64,000 nucleotides of DNA, taken from DATFVA01 sp963771705 (GTDB lineage: Bacteria; Bacteroidota; Ignavibacteria; Ignavibacteriales; Ignavibacteriaceae). The stretch spans positions 7,243-71,242 of the forward strand of contig CAVYUP010000001.1 of assembly GCA_963771705.1 (NCBI GenBank). The letters run 5' to 3'. The stretch's first letter is position 1. Every line of letters starts with the position of its first letter. The translations under genes were made by a program, and so were the position numbers. The notes under the pieces were generated by a model, which worked only from the letters and a program-made list of their open reading frames with translations, was not told the DNA's origin and searched no databases. Below are positions 34,952 to 44,069 of the stretch, piece by piece.

Positions 34952-35341
34952 CTATTTAAAATTACTTTTCCCTGGCTTGTCTGAAAAAAGAAAGTATCCT
35001 GTCATACCTACTACTATCCCGAAAGGACACAGGAAAACAGACATAAAAAATAAAAATTCCCTCACGTAATCAAGAAATGTATCGCGGTAAGATTCCCCTA
35101 ACAGGTTATTAAATATTATACTAACCATAATTATGCCGGTGGAAATAACTGCCATTATCATATAGTATAAAGATTTTTCCCATCTATGAGTTAATGCGGT
35201 CACAAAAATAATTGCTCCTGTATAACTTAAGAGGATTCCATACGAACGCGAGGTAGAAGTGATTTGTGAGGCTATTAATATTATGATTATACTCAGACTG
35301 ATATAGAAAAGTGTTTTACTATGGGCGAATGAAGGAAACAT
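34952..35341 (-). CDS. Small membrane protein of unknown function
   Basis: The 129-residue product has four hydrophobic segments (about residues 10-26, 32-50, 55-75 and 93-115) with basic/short loops and a lysine-rich end (KPGKSNFK). It is not recognised as a known family. It lies alone between tRNA-Ser and the Crp-like gene, on the same strand as the latter but beyond that gene's terminator. Coding is supported mainly by consistent membrane-protein composition. Confidence 0.6.
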   Translation of the reverse strand: MFPSFAHSKTLFYISLSIIIILIASQITSTSRSYGILLSYTGAIIFVTALTHRWEKSLYYMIMAVISTGIIMVSIIFNNLLGESYRDTFLDYVREFLFFMSVFLCPFGIVVGMTGYFLFSDKPGKSNFK

Positions 35342-35414
35342 AATATTATCTCTGATTAAAACGTACTATAAATATTTGTTAAAGGCAATTAAACTGGAAT
35401 GAGTTAATAAAAAT

Positions 35415-35443
35415 AAAAAACCCCCCGCAGGTGTAACGGGGGG
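35415..35443 (-). terminator. Rho-independent terminator of the Crp/Fnr-type gene
   Basis: CCCCCCG and CGGGGGG arms with a 9-base loop are followed on the minus strand by six T. It lies about 55 bases past the stop of the regulator gene. Confidence 0.85.
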
Positions 35444-35496
35444 TCGCTCATCGTAACAGGATGATCCCGCTAATAAGAGCAGATGGCAAACATTTC

Positions 35497-36180
35497 TTAC
35501 AAGTGTATTTTTTTGAAATTATCGTAATCGGGAATTCTGATGATTGAACCATCTAGTTCAACCACACCTTTCTTATGAAGTGAGTGCAGTACCCGGGAAA
35601 CAGTTTCTCTTGACGTTCCTGCCATGTTCGCTATCTCGTGCTGGAACGGAAGATTCAGTTCAACGAGTCCATGCTTCCTTATTCCTGAGATTTCTGCGAG
35701 CTGAATTACAGCATTAATTATTTTATCCTTCGCTTTATTTAGTGAAAGTGATTTGATTTTATCATCTGCAGCACGCAGTCTTTTAATAACTTCATCAAGA
35801 AGGGAGGCCATAATTTTTGGACGTGACTGTATAAGATGCATAAACTCATCCCTTCCGATAAAAAATACCTCAGTATTCTCTGCAGCTATAACATTAGCAC
35901 TTGGGGGTTGACCATCCAGAAGCGACATTTCCCCGAAATAATCGAATTCATTAAGGATAGCAAGAATAATTTCATTCCCTTTTGAATCGTTCCTTGTAAC
36001 TTTAACTGATCCTTTTGTAATAATAAAAAGTCCGCTGCTTTCTTCCTTCGATTCATCAAGTATGAGCATATTTTTCTGAAAACGCCTTAACATACCGGCG
36101 TTTTCTATAACTTTCAGATCTTCATCCTCAAGTTCAAAAAAAATGGGTACATACCTGAGAGAAATCTTTGATTCAACCAT
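35497..36180 (-). CDS. Crp/Fnr-family transcriptional regulator
   Basis: The protein (227 residues from ATG 36180) has an N-terminal cyclic-nucleotide-binding fold (FFELEDEDLKVIE; FGEMSLLDGQPPSANVIA is the phosphate-binding-cassette region) and a C-terminal winged helix (HEIANMAGTSRETVSRVLHS). No cysteine set for an Fnr-type cluster is visible, so it is more Crp-like; the effector is unknown. An upstream ATG at 36270 would add 30 residues without family similarity, whereas 36180 has AGGCAGAG upstream. Surrounding signalling genes suggest local environmental control. Confidence 0.9.
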   Translation of the reverse strand: MVESKISLRYVPIFFELEDEDLKVIENAGMLRRFQKNMLILDESKEESSGLFIITKGSVKVTRNDSKGNEIILAILNEFDYFGEMSLLDGQPPSANVIAAENTEVFFIGRDEFMHLIQSRPKIMASLLDEVIKRLRAADDKIKSLSLNKAKDKIINAVIQLAEISGIRKHGLVELNLPFQHEIANMAGTSRETVSRVLHSLHKKGVVELDGSIIRIPDYDNFKKIHL

Positions 36181-36391
36181 TTTGACTCTGCCTGGATTTA
36201 ATTCTGCTTTAAAGTAACCTTCATTTCCAACTAAAACTGTGATGTTGAAATATCGTGAAAAGTCAATCACATTGAATTTTATCCCCCTTATGAACTGAAA
36301 CGATTATTCAAAGAGTTTAAAATACTTACTTTGATAGCTGGAAAGTTCAGGAAAATGGGAAAATCTTATTCCGAAGTTGAATTCCTGATCC

Positions 36392-36790
36392 TCAGGAGAG
36401 AGTTTTAGATGAAGCCGTTGAGTTTTTGAGAAATTTTTCGAGTGACTGGAGTAGTTTATTATCAGAAAGGGGTTTTGCTATGTATTCACATCCGGGATCT
36501 TCAGGCATAGAAAGTCCGGATAACTTGCTGTTGTTTCTTGATAAAAATATTATGGGAACATGAAACTTTGATCTTATCTGATATATCGAACTTATAAGTT
36601 TGCTGCGATCACTAACATCGGTATCAGCAATAATGAGGTCGGGAGGAGAAACATTAATTACTTCCTTCAACATATTCTCACAGGTCGAAAAAACTTTTAG
36701 CTTGAAAACACCCGCACCCATCAATACTTTCCTAATGTCTGATGCTGTGATACCATCGTTTAGTGCTAAAAATACTGATTTGTTCTGCAT
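36392..36790 (-). CDS. Single-domain response regulator-like protein (divergent receiver)
   Basis: The 132-residue product is one CheY-like receiver domain without an output domain. The phospho-acceptor is probably the aspartate in DLIIADTD; the serine switch (FLSR) and conserved lysine (YIAKPLS) are present. The N-terminal acidic pair is reduced (LNDG in place of the usual DD/ED), so phosphorylation may be weak. It may take signals from the PAS/HisKA_2 kinase encoded divergently nearby; this is inference. Confidence 0.75.
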   Translation of the reverse strand: MQNKSVFLALNDGITASDIRKVLMGAGVFKLKVFSTCENMLKEVINVSPPDLIIADTDVSDRSKLISSIYQIRSKFHVPIIFLSRNNSKLSGLSMPEDPGCEYIAKPLSDNKLLQSLEKFLKNSTASSKTLS

Positions 36791-37051
36791 AGAAGTTCTT
36801 CTGACGAATAAGTAGTAATGAAAATAGATTGGTTAAACAATAAGAGATTTTTACTCACATGGATAGTAAGAAATAAAAAACTAAGATTCAATATATTTCC
36901 CATATTATAGTAAATTAGTTTTCTACTGAATGGAAGCCGAAATGGTGTAATCCTTTAATACGTGTGTTGCGGGGGTCTGCTAGGTGACTTTTATCAGTTG
37001 TTTTCTCAAAATAATATTTTACAATACGATTGTAAATTTTTGGAGATAATT

Positions 37052-37243
37052 ATGCTGTTAATATCATCGATTAGAACAACAGGCGACTTAATTTCCTGTT
37101 TGCCGGAAGATATGGACAGAAAAGACATGGTTCTTGATATTGAATCTGAACGGGCTGTAATAGCCTCCCCTGGTATAAATGAACCTGGTAAACATTTTCC
37201 CTTTCTTTCAAAAAGCGAGGAATTGAAAGAGAATAAAATATAG
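37052..37243 (+). CDS. Small hypothetical protein (63 residues)
   Basis: An ATG at 37052 has a good ribosome site (TTGGAGA, spacing 5-6) and opens a frame of 63 residues rich in charged residues after a short hydrophobic start (MLLISSIRTTGDLISCLPED). No family is recognised. It lies 93 bases upstream of the histidine kinase in the same direction and may be cotranscribed. The overlapping minus-strand frame 37006-37260 lacks comparable support. Confidence 0.45.
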   Translation: MLLISSIRTTGDLISCLPEDMDRKDMVLDIESERAVIASPGINEPGKHFPFLSKSEELKENKI

Positions 37244-37336
37244 TATTTGATTTTAATCACATAACAGGAAAAATATTTAGAGTAATTATTGAAGGGAGAT
37301 TCATTCCTTTTTCCTTATATATTCTATACTTCTAAT

Positions 37337-38779
37337 ATGGACTTTCTACTTAATTCAACAAACAGCACTCTTAACAGTAAGATAAAAAAGGCATATAGAA
37401 AGTATGGCCTGGCTCTTGACAACTTAATTGAGGGATGTGCCATACTGGATAATGACTGGAATATTCTGTATGTCAATGAAGTAAACGCGCGCCACGCTCA
37501 CAGTACCGTGCAGGAGATGGTTGGAAGGAAATTATCAGAAGTTATTCCTGGAGTCGAGGACTCTGATTTCTTCAATGCATACAGGTGCACAATGGAGGAA
37601 AGGAAACCGCAGACTGTAGAAAGCTGTTTCGAGTTTAATGATGGGAGTAGCGTATGGTATCAGGCTCGTTCCTTTCCTGTCCCTGAGGGAATTATTGTGC
37701 AGTCAATGGATATTACTCCGCAGAAGCAGGTTGAAAATGATCTGAGCAGAAGAGAGGAAATGTTTAAGACACTTGCCGATAATATTTCTCAATTGGCTTG
37801 GATGGCTGATGAAAACGGTTCATTATTCTGGTATAATAAAAGGTGGTATGAATATACCGGTACTACTTTCGAAGATGTGAAAGGATGGGGATGGAAGATA
37901 GTACATCACCCTGATCATATTAACCGTGTTGAAAAGAAATTCCTGGAACATATCTCAAGAGGGGAGGCCTGGGAGGATACTTTTCCTTTGAGAGGAAAAG
38001 ATGGAGAATTCAGATGGTTCCTTTCGAGAGCACAGCCTGTGCGGAACGAAACGAATGACATAATACGCTGGTTCGGAACAAATACAGACATTACTGAAAG
38101 GAAAACTGCCGAAAGTAATCTTAAAGAGGCATATAGAAGGATTGAGAATCAATTGGCTGAAAAGGAAGTGCTTCTGAAGGAGCTGCACCATAGAACCAAA
38201 AATAATATGCAGATTATTTCATCACTTTTAGGATTAAAAGCTGAATCTGTAGAGGACGAAGTGGTTAAGGAAATAATCAGGGATATCAAGACCAGGATAC
38301 GCTCCATGGCACTTGTACATGAAAAACTATATAAAGCAGGTAGTCTTTCAAAAATCAATCTGGGAGAGTACGTAAAAGAGCTTGCTTTATTAATTTCTGA
38401 AGGCTATGTGAATGAAAGCAGCCGAATTAAAATCGATCTTAATGTACAGGACACTGGGATACTCATAGACAAGGCTATCCCCGTGGGTCTTATAGTAACG
38501 GAGCTGGTTACGAATTCATTTAAGCACGCATTTCCGGAAAATAGGGGAGGGAAAATCAGTATTTATCTAAAGAAAGAAAACGGCGATTTTATTCTGGTCG
38601 TCAAAGATGATGGAATTGGTTTCGACAGGGAAAAGACACTACAGGATGGTAAGCTGGGATTACAGTTATTTGAAAGTATTGCTGAAGGTCAGCTTGATGC
38701 TCATATAGATTTGGATAATTATGAAGGGGTGTCATGGACTCTAACTTTTCCAGTTGGCCATAATAAAGCCAGAATCTGA
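37337..38779 (+). CDS. Soluble PAS-domain sensor histidine kinase of the HisKA_2 family
   Basis: The protein has two PAS domains (about residues 15-130 and 135-260, the second followed by a PAC motif GTNTDITERK). A HisKA_2 dimerisation domain has the phospho-acceptor histidine in KELHHRTKNNMQIISSLL, followed by an HATPase_c domain (TELVTNSFKHAFPE N-box, DDGIGFD G-box, KLGLQLF). No membrane segment is seen, so it senses a cytoplasmic signal. ATG 37337 is used; TTG 37289 would add 16 residues. Response regulators at 36392 and 38803 are likely partners. Confidence 0.9.
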   Translation: MDFLLNSTNSTLNSKIKKAYRKYGLALDNLIEGCAILDNDWNILYVNEVNARHAHSTVQEMVGRKLSEVIPGVEDSDFFNAYRCTMEERKPQTVESCFEFNDGSSVWYQARSFPVPEGIIVQSMDITPQKQVENDLSRREEMFKTLADNISQLAWMADENGSLFWYNKRWYEYTGTTFEDVKGWGWKIVHHPDHINRVEKKFLEHISRGEAWEDTFPLRGKDGEFRWFLSRAQPVRNETNDIIRWFGTNTDITERKTAESNLKEAYRRIENQLAEKEVLLKELHHRTKNNMQIISSLLGLKAESVEDEVVKEIIRDIKTRIRSMALVHEKLYKAGSLSKINLGEYVKELALLISEGYVNESSRIKIDLNVQDTGILIDKAIPVGLIVTELVTNSFKHAFPENRGGKISIYLKKENGDFILVVKDDGIGFDREKTLQDGKLGLQLFESIAEGQLDAHIDLDNYEGVSWTLTFPVGHNKARI

Positions 38780-38802
38780 AATGTATCTTGCGTACTTGAG
38801 CC

Positions 38803-39150
38803 TTAACTGATCTCATTAATTAATTGTTCAAGTGACATTTCATCGAGAGGTTTTGTTAGTATTCCGGCTGGATTTAACTCTTCTGCACGCCGTAGATTTT
38901 CAGGGTCGGAAAAAGCAGAAATAAATATAAAGGGTATGTTCTTCGCTTTCAGCCTTTTTCCAATCTCAATTCCCGAAACATCGTCAGCAAGTTTAATATC
39001 AAGAAGTGCGAACAAAGGTTTTTCTGAGTGAAGAAATTGAATAGCCTCTCCTCCACGAGTGAAAACCTGAGACACCGGGAAACCGTTTCTTTTAAGTATG
39101 GTTTTTAATTCAAGTGCAGTTATTAACTGGTCTTCAACAATAAGAATCAT
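38803..39150 (-). CDS. Single-domain response regulator
   Basis: The 115-residue protein is a complete receiver domain: acidic pair in VEDQ, phospho-acceptor aspartate in ALLDIKLADD, serine switch in FISAFSD and lysine in ILTKPLDE. It lacks an output domain. It is convergent with the HisKA_2 kinase, 23 bases from its end, and is its most likely partner. Confidence 0.88.
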   Translation of the reverse strand: MILIVEDQLITALELKTILKRNGFPVSQVFTRGGEAIQFLHSEKPLFALLDIKLADDVSGIEIGKRLKAKNIPFIFISAFSDPENLRRAEELNPAGILTKPLDEMSLEQLINEIS

Positions 39151-39225
39151 TTCTGTGATGGTGAAAATTAAAGCGTTATAATAAGAAATATTGTTCTAAA
39201 AAGAAATAAAATAAATTAAAATTAT

Positions 39226-39254
39226 GCCCGGCTTTGAGGGCACAAAAGCCGGGC
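39226..39254. repeat. Perfect 10-bp inverted repeat
   Basis: GCCCGGCTTT and AAAGCCGGGC are separated by 9 bases, upstream of the minus-strand response regulator. No T-run follows at once on either strand, so it is more like an operator or leader stem than a terminator. Confidence 0.7.
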
Positions 39255-39353
39255 CGAAACCCACCCCGGTGTATTATAATTACTAAAATAAGTTGTATCA
39301 TTACAATACAAAAAAAGAGTGCATGTTGAGAAGTGTGACTGTTTTGGTAAAAT

Positions 39354-39390
39354 AAAAAAACCCGGTATCCGGGACGGAATACCGGGTTTT
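39354..39390 (-). terminator. Strong hairpin with T-run on the minus strand
   Basis: AAAACCCGGTAT pairs with ATACCGGGTTTT (12 bp), giving a rho-independent terminator on the minus strand (seven A on the plus strand at 39354-39360). Four T residues on the plus-strand side may make it work in both directions. No minus-strand gene is recognised upstream. Confidence 0.7.
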
Positions 39391-39460
39391 GTCACGAGAG
39401 TAGTAAAAAAAGATATGATCAAAAATAATAAAACATTAGCTGAAAATAAAAAATTAGAAT

Positions 39461-39490
39461 AAAAAAAGCCTCCGTTTTTTAGGCGGAGGC
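39461..39490 (-). terminator. Second minus-strand terminator hairpin
   Basis: GCCTCCG and CGGAGGC arms with a 9-base loop are followed by seven T on the minus strand. It closes whatever is transcribed leftward from about 39500-39600. Confidence 0.7.
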
Positions 39491-40306
39491 GGCAATTATC
39501 ACTCACCAATTAACTTCTTCATCGTAGCTGCCCCTAATATACTCATCGTATAATAAAGTGAAGTGATTTATAGCAACGTCAAAAATAAGCTTCGGCAGCG
39601 CCAAATTCTTTTATATAGCTTTATTCTCTTCTTCGGTTGTTATGTAATAGGGGAGTCAGAGTTTCCAAATACATGCTGGATCATTGTCATCATATTGATG
39701 TCGCTTTGACCCCGTAATAAAGATTGGTAACAGTAAAAGTTGATGAATTTAATATTTGACTATAGAAATAAATATTATTAATATTGTATTAGTATTGAAA
39801 ACATACTGGATTACAGAGGGAGATTCGGAACAGATTTATTAAAGCTGATCTTATGTGGAAAAAATAAATCTTAATATGGTAACCAATCAGGTTTTTACGC
39901 CAACAACATCAAGATTATTATTATTAAGAAAATCTATTTTACTTGCACGGATATAAAACGGAATATTTAATCTTCTGTATCAGGATGTTAATATTTCAGA
40001 GAAGGCCCTGAAATGTTTTCTGTAGTAATCTCAAATATTTTCCGGTGTTTGTCTATACCTTTGGTTCATAAACCGAATCCGGGTTGAGCTGATATCGGAA
40101 AAAACAGGGCGCGTTGAGGGGCCGATTTTTTGAAATTAAAATAATTTGTACTCTTAAATACGGTTTTAATTGGCTTATAATAGAGCCCTTAAATGATGAG
40201 TATTCGGGTAAATTTCATATCTCTTAACCTGTCGGGAGTCCCTTTGAATGGACTGCTGCAGGTGCATTCCAAAAATATCAACCTTAAATTAATATCCGGA
40301 GGAACC

Positions 40307-43300
40307 TTGAAAATAAACTTCAGTAGGTTTATTCAATTTATTATCCTCTTGTCTCTTCTGACTATTCCGAATAGTGCATTCGCACAGAAGGACAAAGCAC
40401 AAAATATGAACGCAAATATAATGGAAATAAAGGAAGAGGTGTTGCCTGCTTCTGCCTTATCAGTATATATCAATGAGGACTTTTCATCTTCATCTGGAAA
40501 TACACCCCCGCAGGGCTGGACTCAGAATATAATTTCAGGAGAGCCGGGAGTAGATCTATGGAATTTTGAAGTTCCGTCTGGTACGCCGGTAAATTTTCCT
40601 ATGTCTTTGCCTGTTGCCATATTTGAAAGTTATAATTCCTTTAATAATCAGGCTGAAGATGTAGCCCTTGAATCTCCGGCCTTTAGTATAGATGGAGGCG
40701 CCGGAGCTATTCTTGAATTTGATCACTATTATAATCATCGGACAACGTCAGAAATATTTGTGGAGGTCTGGAATGGAAATTCGTGGGTGACAGTATTTAG
40801 TTCAACCTCCACTTCACAAAATCCGGAGCATGTGCTGGTTGATATTACATCCGAAGCCTCTGGAGTCGCTAATTCAAAGGTACGGTTCAGATGGACAGGT
40901 AATTCATCTCAATTCTGGATTATAGACAATATCATGGTATATAGTGCAGAGCCGCCTCCTGTACCGGCTTCTCCTCTTTCGCCTTCTGATGGAGCTGTTG
41001 ATGTGGATATAAACAGTCATCTTCTCTGGGAATCAGGTATTGGTCCGGTTCCAACCGGCTACAGGCTGTATTTTGGAACTGACGGAGGGGGTGTTGCTCC
41101 TCCTGCCAATATCGTAAACAATCTGGATATGCAGCTTGCCGCAGAATATATACCTGATGCGCCGCTGATATATAATACTTTATATTATTGGATGATTGTT
41201 CCTTACAATGAAACCGGTGATGCTTCCGGGGTTCCGATATGGTCATTTACCGTAACTGAGGACCCTCCGGTTTCAACTTATCCGTACTCTGAAAACTTTG
41301 AAGGATCCTTTCCGCCGCTCTATTATATAAGGTATATAGGATTATTATCTGACCCGGTCACCGTCAGTGCTACAAATGCAGGATGGGAACAGAGTGACTG
41401 GCGCAATATTTTAACACCTGTAAATAAAGCTGCTAAATTGAATATTTCTGGTACGTCTCTGAATCACTGGCTGATGACTACGTTTGCGGATTTTGAGAAT
41501 GATACTGATTACCAGCTGGAATTCGATCTGACATTAAATGCAGCAGGAACGTCAGGTCCGCCTGAAACTGGTGGTATAGATGACCGGTTTGCAGTAGTAA
41601 TATCAACAGATTCAGGTTCAACATGGCTTGAGTCAAATATCCTTGAAGAGTGGAATAACAGCGGGTCGCCGGATGTTTATGATGACATAAGTTCTCTGGG
41701 TGAACATGTCGTTATAAATCTGTCCGGTTATTCAGGAATGATTCAATTGGGATTCTATGGAGAATCTTCTGTTGCAAATGCGGATAACGACCTGATGATT
41801 GATAACCTGGAAATAAAGAAGATCTTGATGCCTCCTGTTATTTCAATAAATCCTTCAGAACTGGATTTTGGTTCCATCGGGGTAGGTACAACCCGAACTC
41901 TCCGTTTGGAAGTAAGCAATACAGGAGATGAAGATCTTGTCATAAGCAATATCGTTTCTGCTGATGAGGAATATACATTATCTCCTGAAATTTTCCCGGT
42001 TACTATTACTTCCGGAAATATACAGGCATTCGATGTTACGTTTTCGCCTGTTGCTGTGGGCGTAATTAATTCTTCGTTGGAGATTACAAATAACACAGCA
42101 GTATCGCCGGTCTCCTTTAATCTTCAGGGATCAGGTTCTGATGACGGACCTGCGTTTAATGCATCACCGGTTTCTCTGAATTTTGGCCTGACAACTGTAA
42201 ATACTACTAAAAGTCTCAACGTTATAGTGAGTAATACAGGTCTTATAAACGAACTTCAGATATCTTCAGCATTAATAGCAGATTCAGGTTATTTAGTTAC
42301 TCCTTTGTCCGCTAATATCCCTGCAGGAGAAAATCAGGTTTTTACTGTGTCATTTTCACCTGGTTCGGCTGAAACTTATTCGGGCAGTCTTGTTTTTACA
42401 TCAAATGATCCCGCTTCGCCGCATACTATCCCTCTTACAGGGAAGGGAGCTGGTAAAAGCGGTCTTTTATTTAGTCAGGATACTGTTTACCAGCTGGAAG
42501 ATGATATATACACATCTGTTATACAACTTAAGGGATTAGATCCGCTCGGAGAAAGGGTTCAGGCTATTCAGTTCAGATTAACTATTAACAAATCCTTTGA
42601 TGATAATACGATACTGACTTTCAGAAATATCCGGAAAGGTTTGGATGTTTCAGACGAAAACTGGGTGCTCGATTATAACTTGTTCCGGGGTCCGATTACT
42701 GCTAATGGGGCTTCGGTAGATTCAGTTTATGTGCTGCTATATAACCTTCAGGAGGATGGAGGTCTTGATCCGGAAGCTGATTATAATGATTTGTTTAATA
42801 TTGAATACAGGATTTCAAATCTTCCGGCTTTGAACGATACATTAAAATCCTCCCTGGCTATTTCCAATGCCTCAGCTACTACCGGTAATGGGTACCCTGT
42901 AGATATATCCTCTCCGGAAAATACAATGGTAGTGATGGCCATTAATCGCGTCTCATCCCGTGGTGATGTAAACGGTGACGGTTATATTGATATACTTGAT
43001 CTGATTATGGTAGTTGATCATATCATAGGAAAAGATTCACTTGCAGGAGATTATTTTAAAAGAGCTGACATCTCACCCTGGATACCTGGTGTACAGGAGC
43101 CTGAACCGGATGGAATTGTAAATGTTCAGGATCTGTCGCTGATCCAGAATATTATTCTGACAGGATTTTATCCTGATGATAGTCCTATCCGGAAATCAAT
43201 CTCAGGATTGTTCGCGAAGATTACCGGAAATCCTGATGCTGAAATTAAGGCTTATATCACGTCTGAAGGAATAACTTTGTATGTCGATAGTAAGTTTGAG

Positions 43301-43894
43301 ATACGTGGTGCACAGATTGAATTCGAAAACATAAACACTTCTGCCGGAAATCTGAATATTAATACTGATCTTGGACAGGGATATTTTCAAATGGCTGATT
43401 CGTCTTTCAGAACCCTGTTATATGACAGGCTGGCCGCTGAATCAATCGAGCCGGGTAAGCATTTATTGGCAGATATGCAGTTCAAAATATCTGATCCGCT
43501 GAATGTCGTCCCGGGCAGGATCCTGCTGGTCGACGCGGACCGTCATCGTCTTAATAACGTTGATATTGAAATAATTAATGAAAATGCCCCTTCTTTACCT
43601 CACAGTTACATGTTATATCAGAATTATCCAAATCCTTTTAACCCATCTACATCAATTAAATTCCAGGTCCCAGTGTCGTGTTATGTGACCTTGAAAGTAT
43701 ATAATATGCTTGGTGAGGAGATAAGAACATTGTTCTCAGGCCAGGTTATGCGAGGGACTCATACCATCAACTGGGACGGCATCAGCGGTACAGGCGGTAG
43801 ATTAAGTTCAGGCACTTATCTTTATCGATTGACTGCCCGGGGAGAGGGACAGGAAGAATTCTTAAGGGTTAGAAAAATGTTATTACTAAAATGA
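40307..43894 (+). CDS. Large secreted multidomain protein with dockerin-like repeats and T9SS sorting domain
   Basis: TTG 40307 is chosen as start: CCGGAGGA lies just upstream and the product opens with a clear signal peptide (KINFSRFIQF to SAFAQ). An ATG at 40193 would add 38 residues before it. The 1195 residues contain two jelly-roll (cleaved-adhesin/MAM-like) regions with a FN3-like domain between them, and two choice-of-anchor-D-type domains (about 510-610 and 618-715; LDFGSIGVGT, LNFGLTTVNT). A cohesin-like region and two EF-hand-like dockerin repeats follow (GDVNGDGYIDILDL near 885; PDGIVNVQDL near 935). The last ~80 residues are a type A T9SS sorting domain (YQNYPNPFNPSTSIKF). It is probably a surface adhesin or binding protein. 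Confidence 0.88.
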   Translation: MKINFSRFIQFIILLSLLTIPNSAFAQKDKAQNMNANIMEIKEEVLPASALSVYINEDFSSSSGNTPPQGWTQNIISGEPGVDLWNFEVPSGTPVNFPMSLPVAIFESYNSFNNQAEDVALESPAFSIDGGAGAILEFDHYYNHRTTSEIFVEVWNGNSWVTVFSSTSTSQNPEHVLVDITSEASGVANSKVRFRWTGNSSQFWIIDNIMVYSAEPPPVPASPLSPSDGAVDVDINSHLLWESGIGPVPTGYRLYFGTDGGGVAPPANIVNNLDMQLAAEYIPDAPLIYNTLYYWMIVPYNETGDASGVPIWSFTVTEDPPVSTYPYSENFEGSFPPLYYIRYIGLLSDPVTVSATNAGWEQSDWRNILTPVNKAAKLNISGTSLNHWLMTTFADFENDTDYQLEFDLTLNAAGTSGPPETGGIDDRFAVVISTDSGSTWLESNILEEWNNSGSPDVYDDISSLGEHVVINLSGYSGMIQLGFYGESSVANADNDLMIDNLEIKKILMPPVISINPSELDFGSIGVGTTRTLRLEVSNTGDEDLVISNIVSADEEYTLSPEIFPVTITSGNIQAFDVTFSPVAVGVINSSLEITNNTAVSPVSFNLQGSGSDDGPAFNASPVSLNFGLTTVNTTKSLNVIVSNTGLINELQISSALIADSGYLVTPLSANIPAGENQVFTVSFSPGSAETYSGSLVFTSNDPASPHTIPLTGKGAGKSGLLFSQDTVYQLEDDIYTSVIQLKGLDPLGERVQAIQFRLTINKSFDDNTILTFRNIRKGLDVSDENWVLDYNLFRGPITANGASVDSVYVLLYNLQEDGGLDPEADYNDLFNIEYRISNLPALNDTLKSSLAISNASATTGNGYPVDISSPENTMVVMAINRVSSRGDVNGDGYIDILDLIMVVDHIIGKDSLAGDYFKRADISPWIPGVQEPEPDGIVNVQDLSLIQNIILTGFYPDDSPIRKSISGLFAKITGNPDAEIKAYITSEGITLYVDSKFEIRGAQIEFENINTSAGNLNINTDLGQGYFQMADSSFRTLLYDRLAAESIEPGKHLLADMQFKISDPLNVVPGRILLVDADRHRLNNVDIEIINENAPSLPHSYMLYQNYPNPFNPSTSIKFQVPVSCYVTLKVYNMLGEEIRTLFSGQVMRGTHTINWDGISGTGGRLSSGTYLYRLTARGEGQEEFLRVRKMLLLK

Positions 43895-43978
43895 GCGGAG
43901 CTAAAAAGTAATATGGGAAGGGGGGTGATAAGTTATATTAACTTAATTAATAATAAAAAATAAAAAGATGTAAAGAAT

Positions 43979-44004
43979 AAACCCGGATACCCTCTTCCGG
44001 GTTT
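43979..44004. terminator. Terminator between the T9SS cargo gene and the B12 radical SAM gene
   Basis: AAACCCGG and CCGGGTTT arms with a 10-base loop lie between convergent genes. T-rich sequence follows on both strands, so it may serve both. Confidence 0.7.
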
Positions 44005-44069
44005 ATTCATCATTATTTATCAGCAATTCTTTTTAATAACTTAACCGGAGCATTTTAAACCCGCCTTCT

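Larger units (their letters stand above)
39151..40306. other. Gene-poor region with three strong hairpins
   Basis: About 1.1 kb without a convincing protein gene. Hairpins lie at 39226-39254, 39357-39390 and 39468-39490; the last two have T-runs on the minus strand. From 39500 to 40190 the sequence is A+T-rich with scattered stops in all frames. A minus-strand 15-codon frame (39496-39543) lies just before the third hairpin. The right end must hold the promoter of the T9SS cargo gene. Confidence 0.6.

Noticed and set aside
39222..39509. 95-codon minus-strand frame over the three hairpins
   Set aside because: It consists largely of hairpin arms and T-runs, which are non-coding structures, and has no ribosome site or recognisable sequence.
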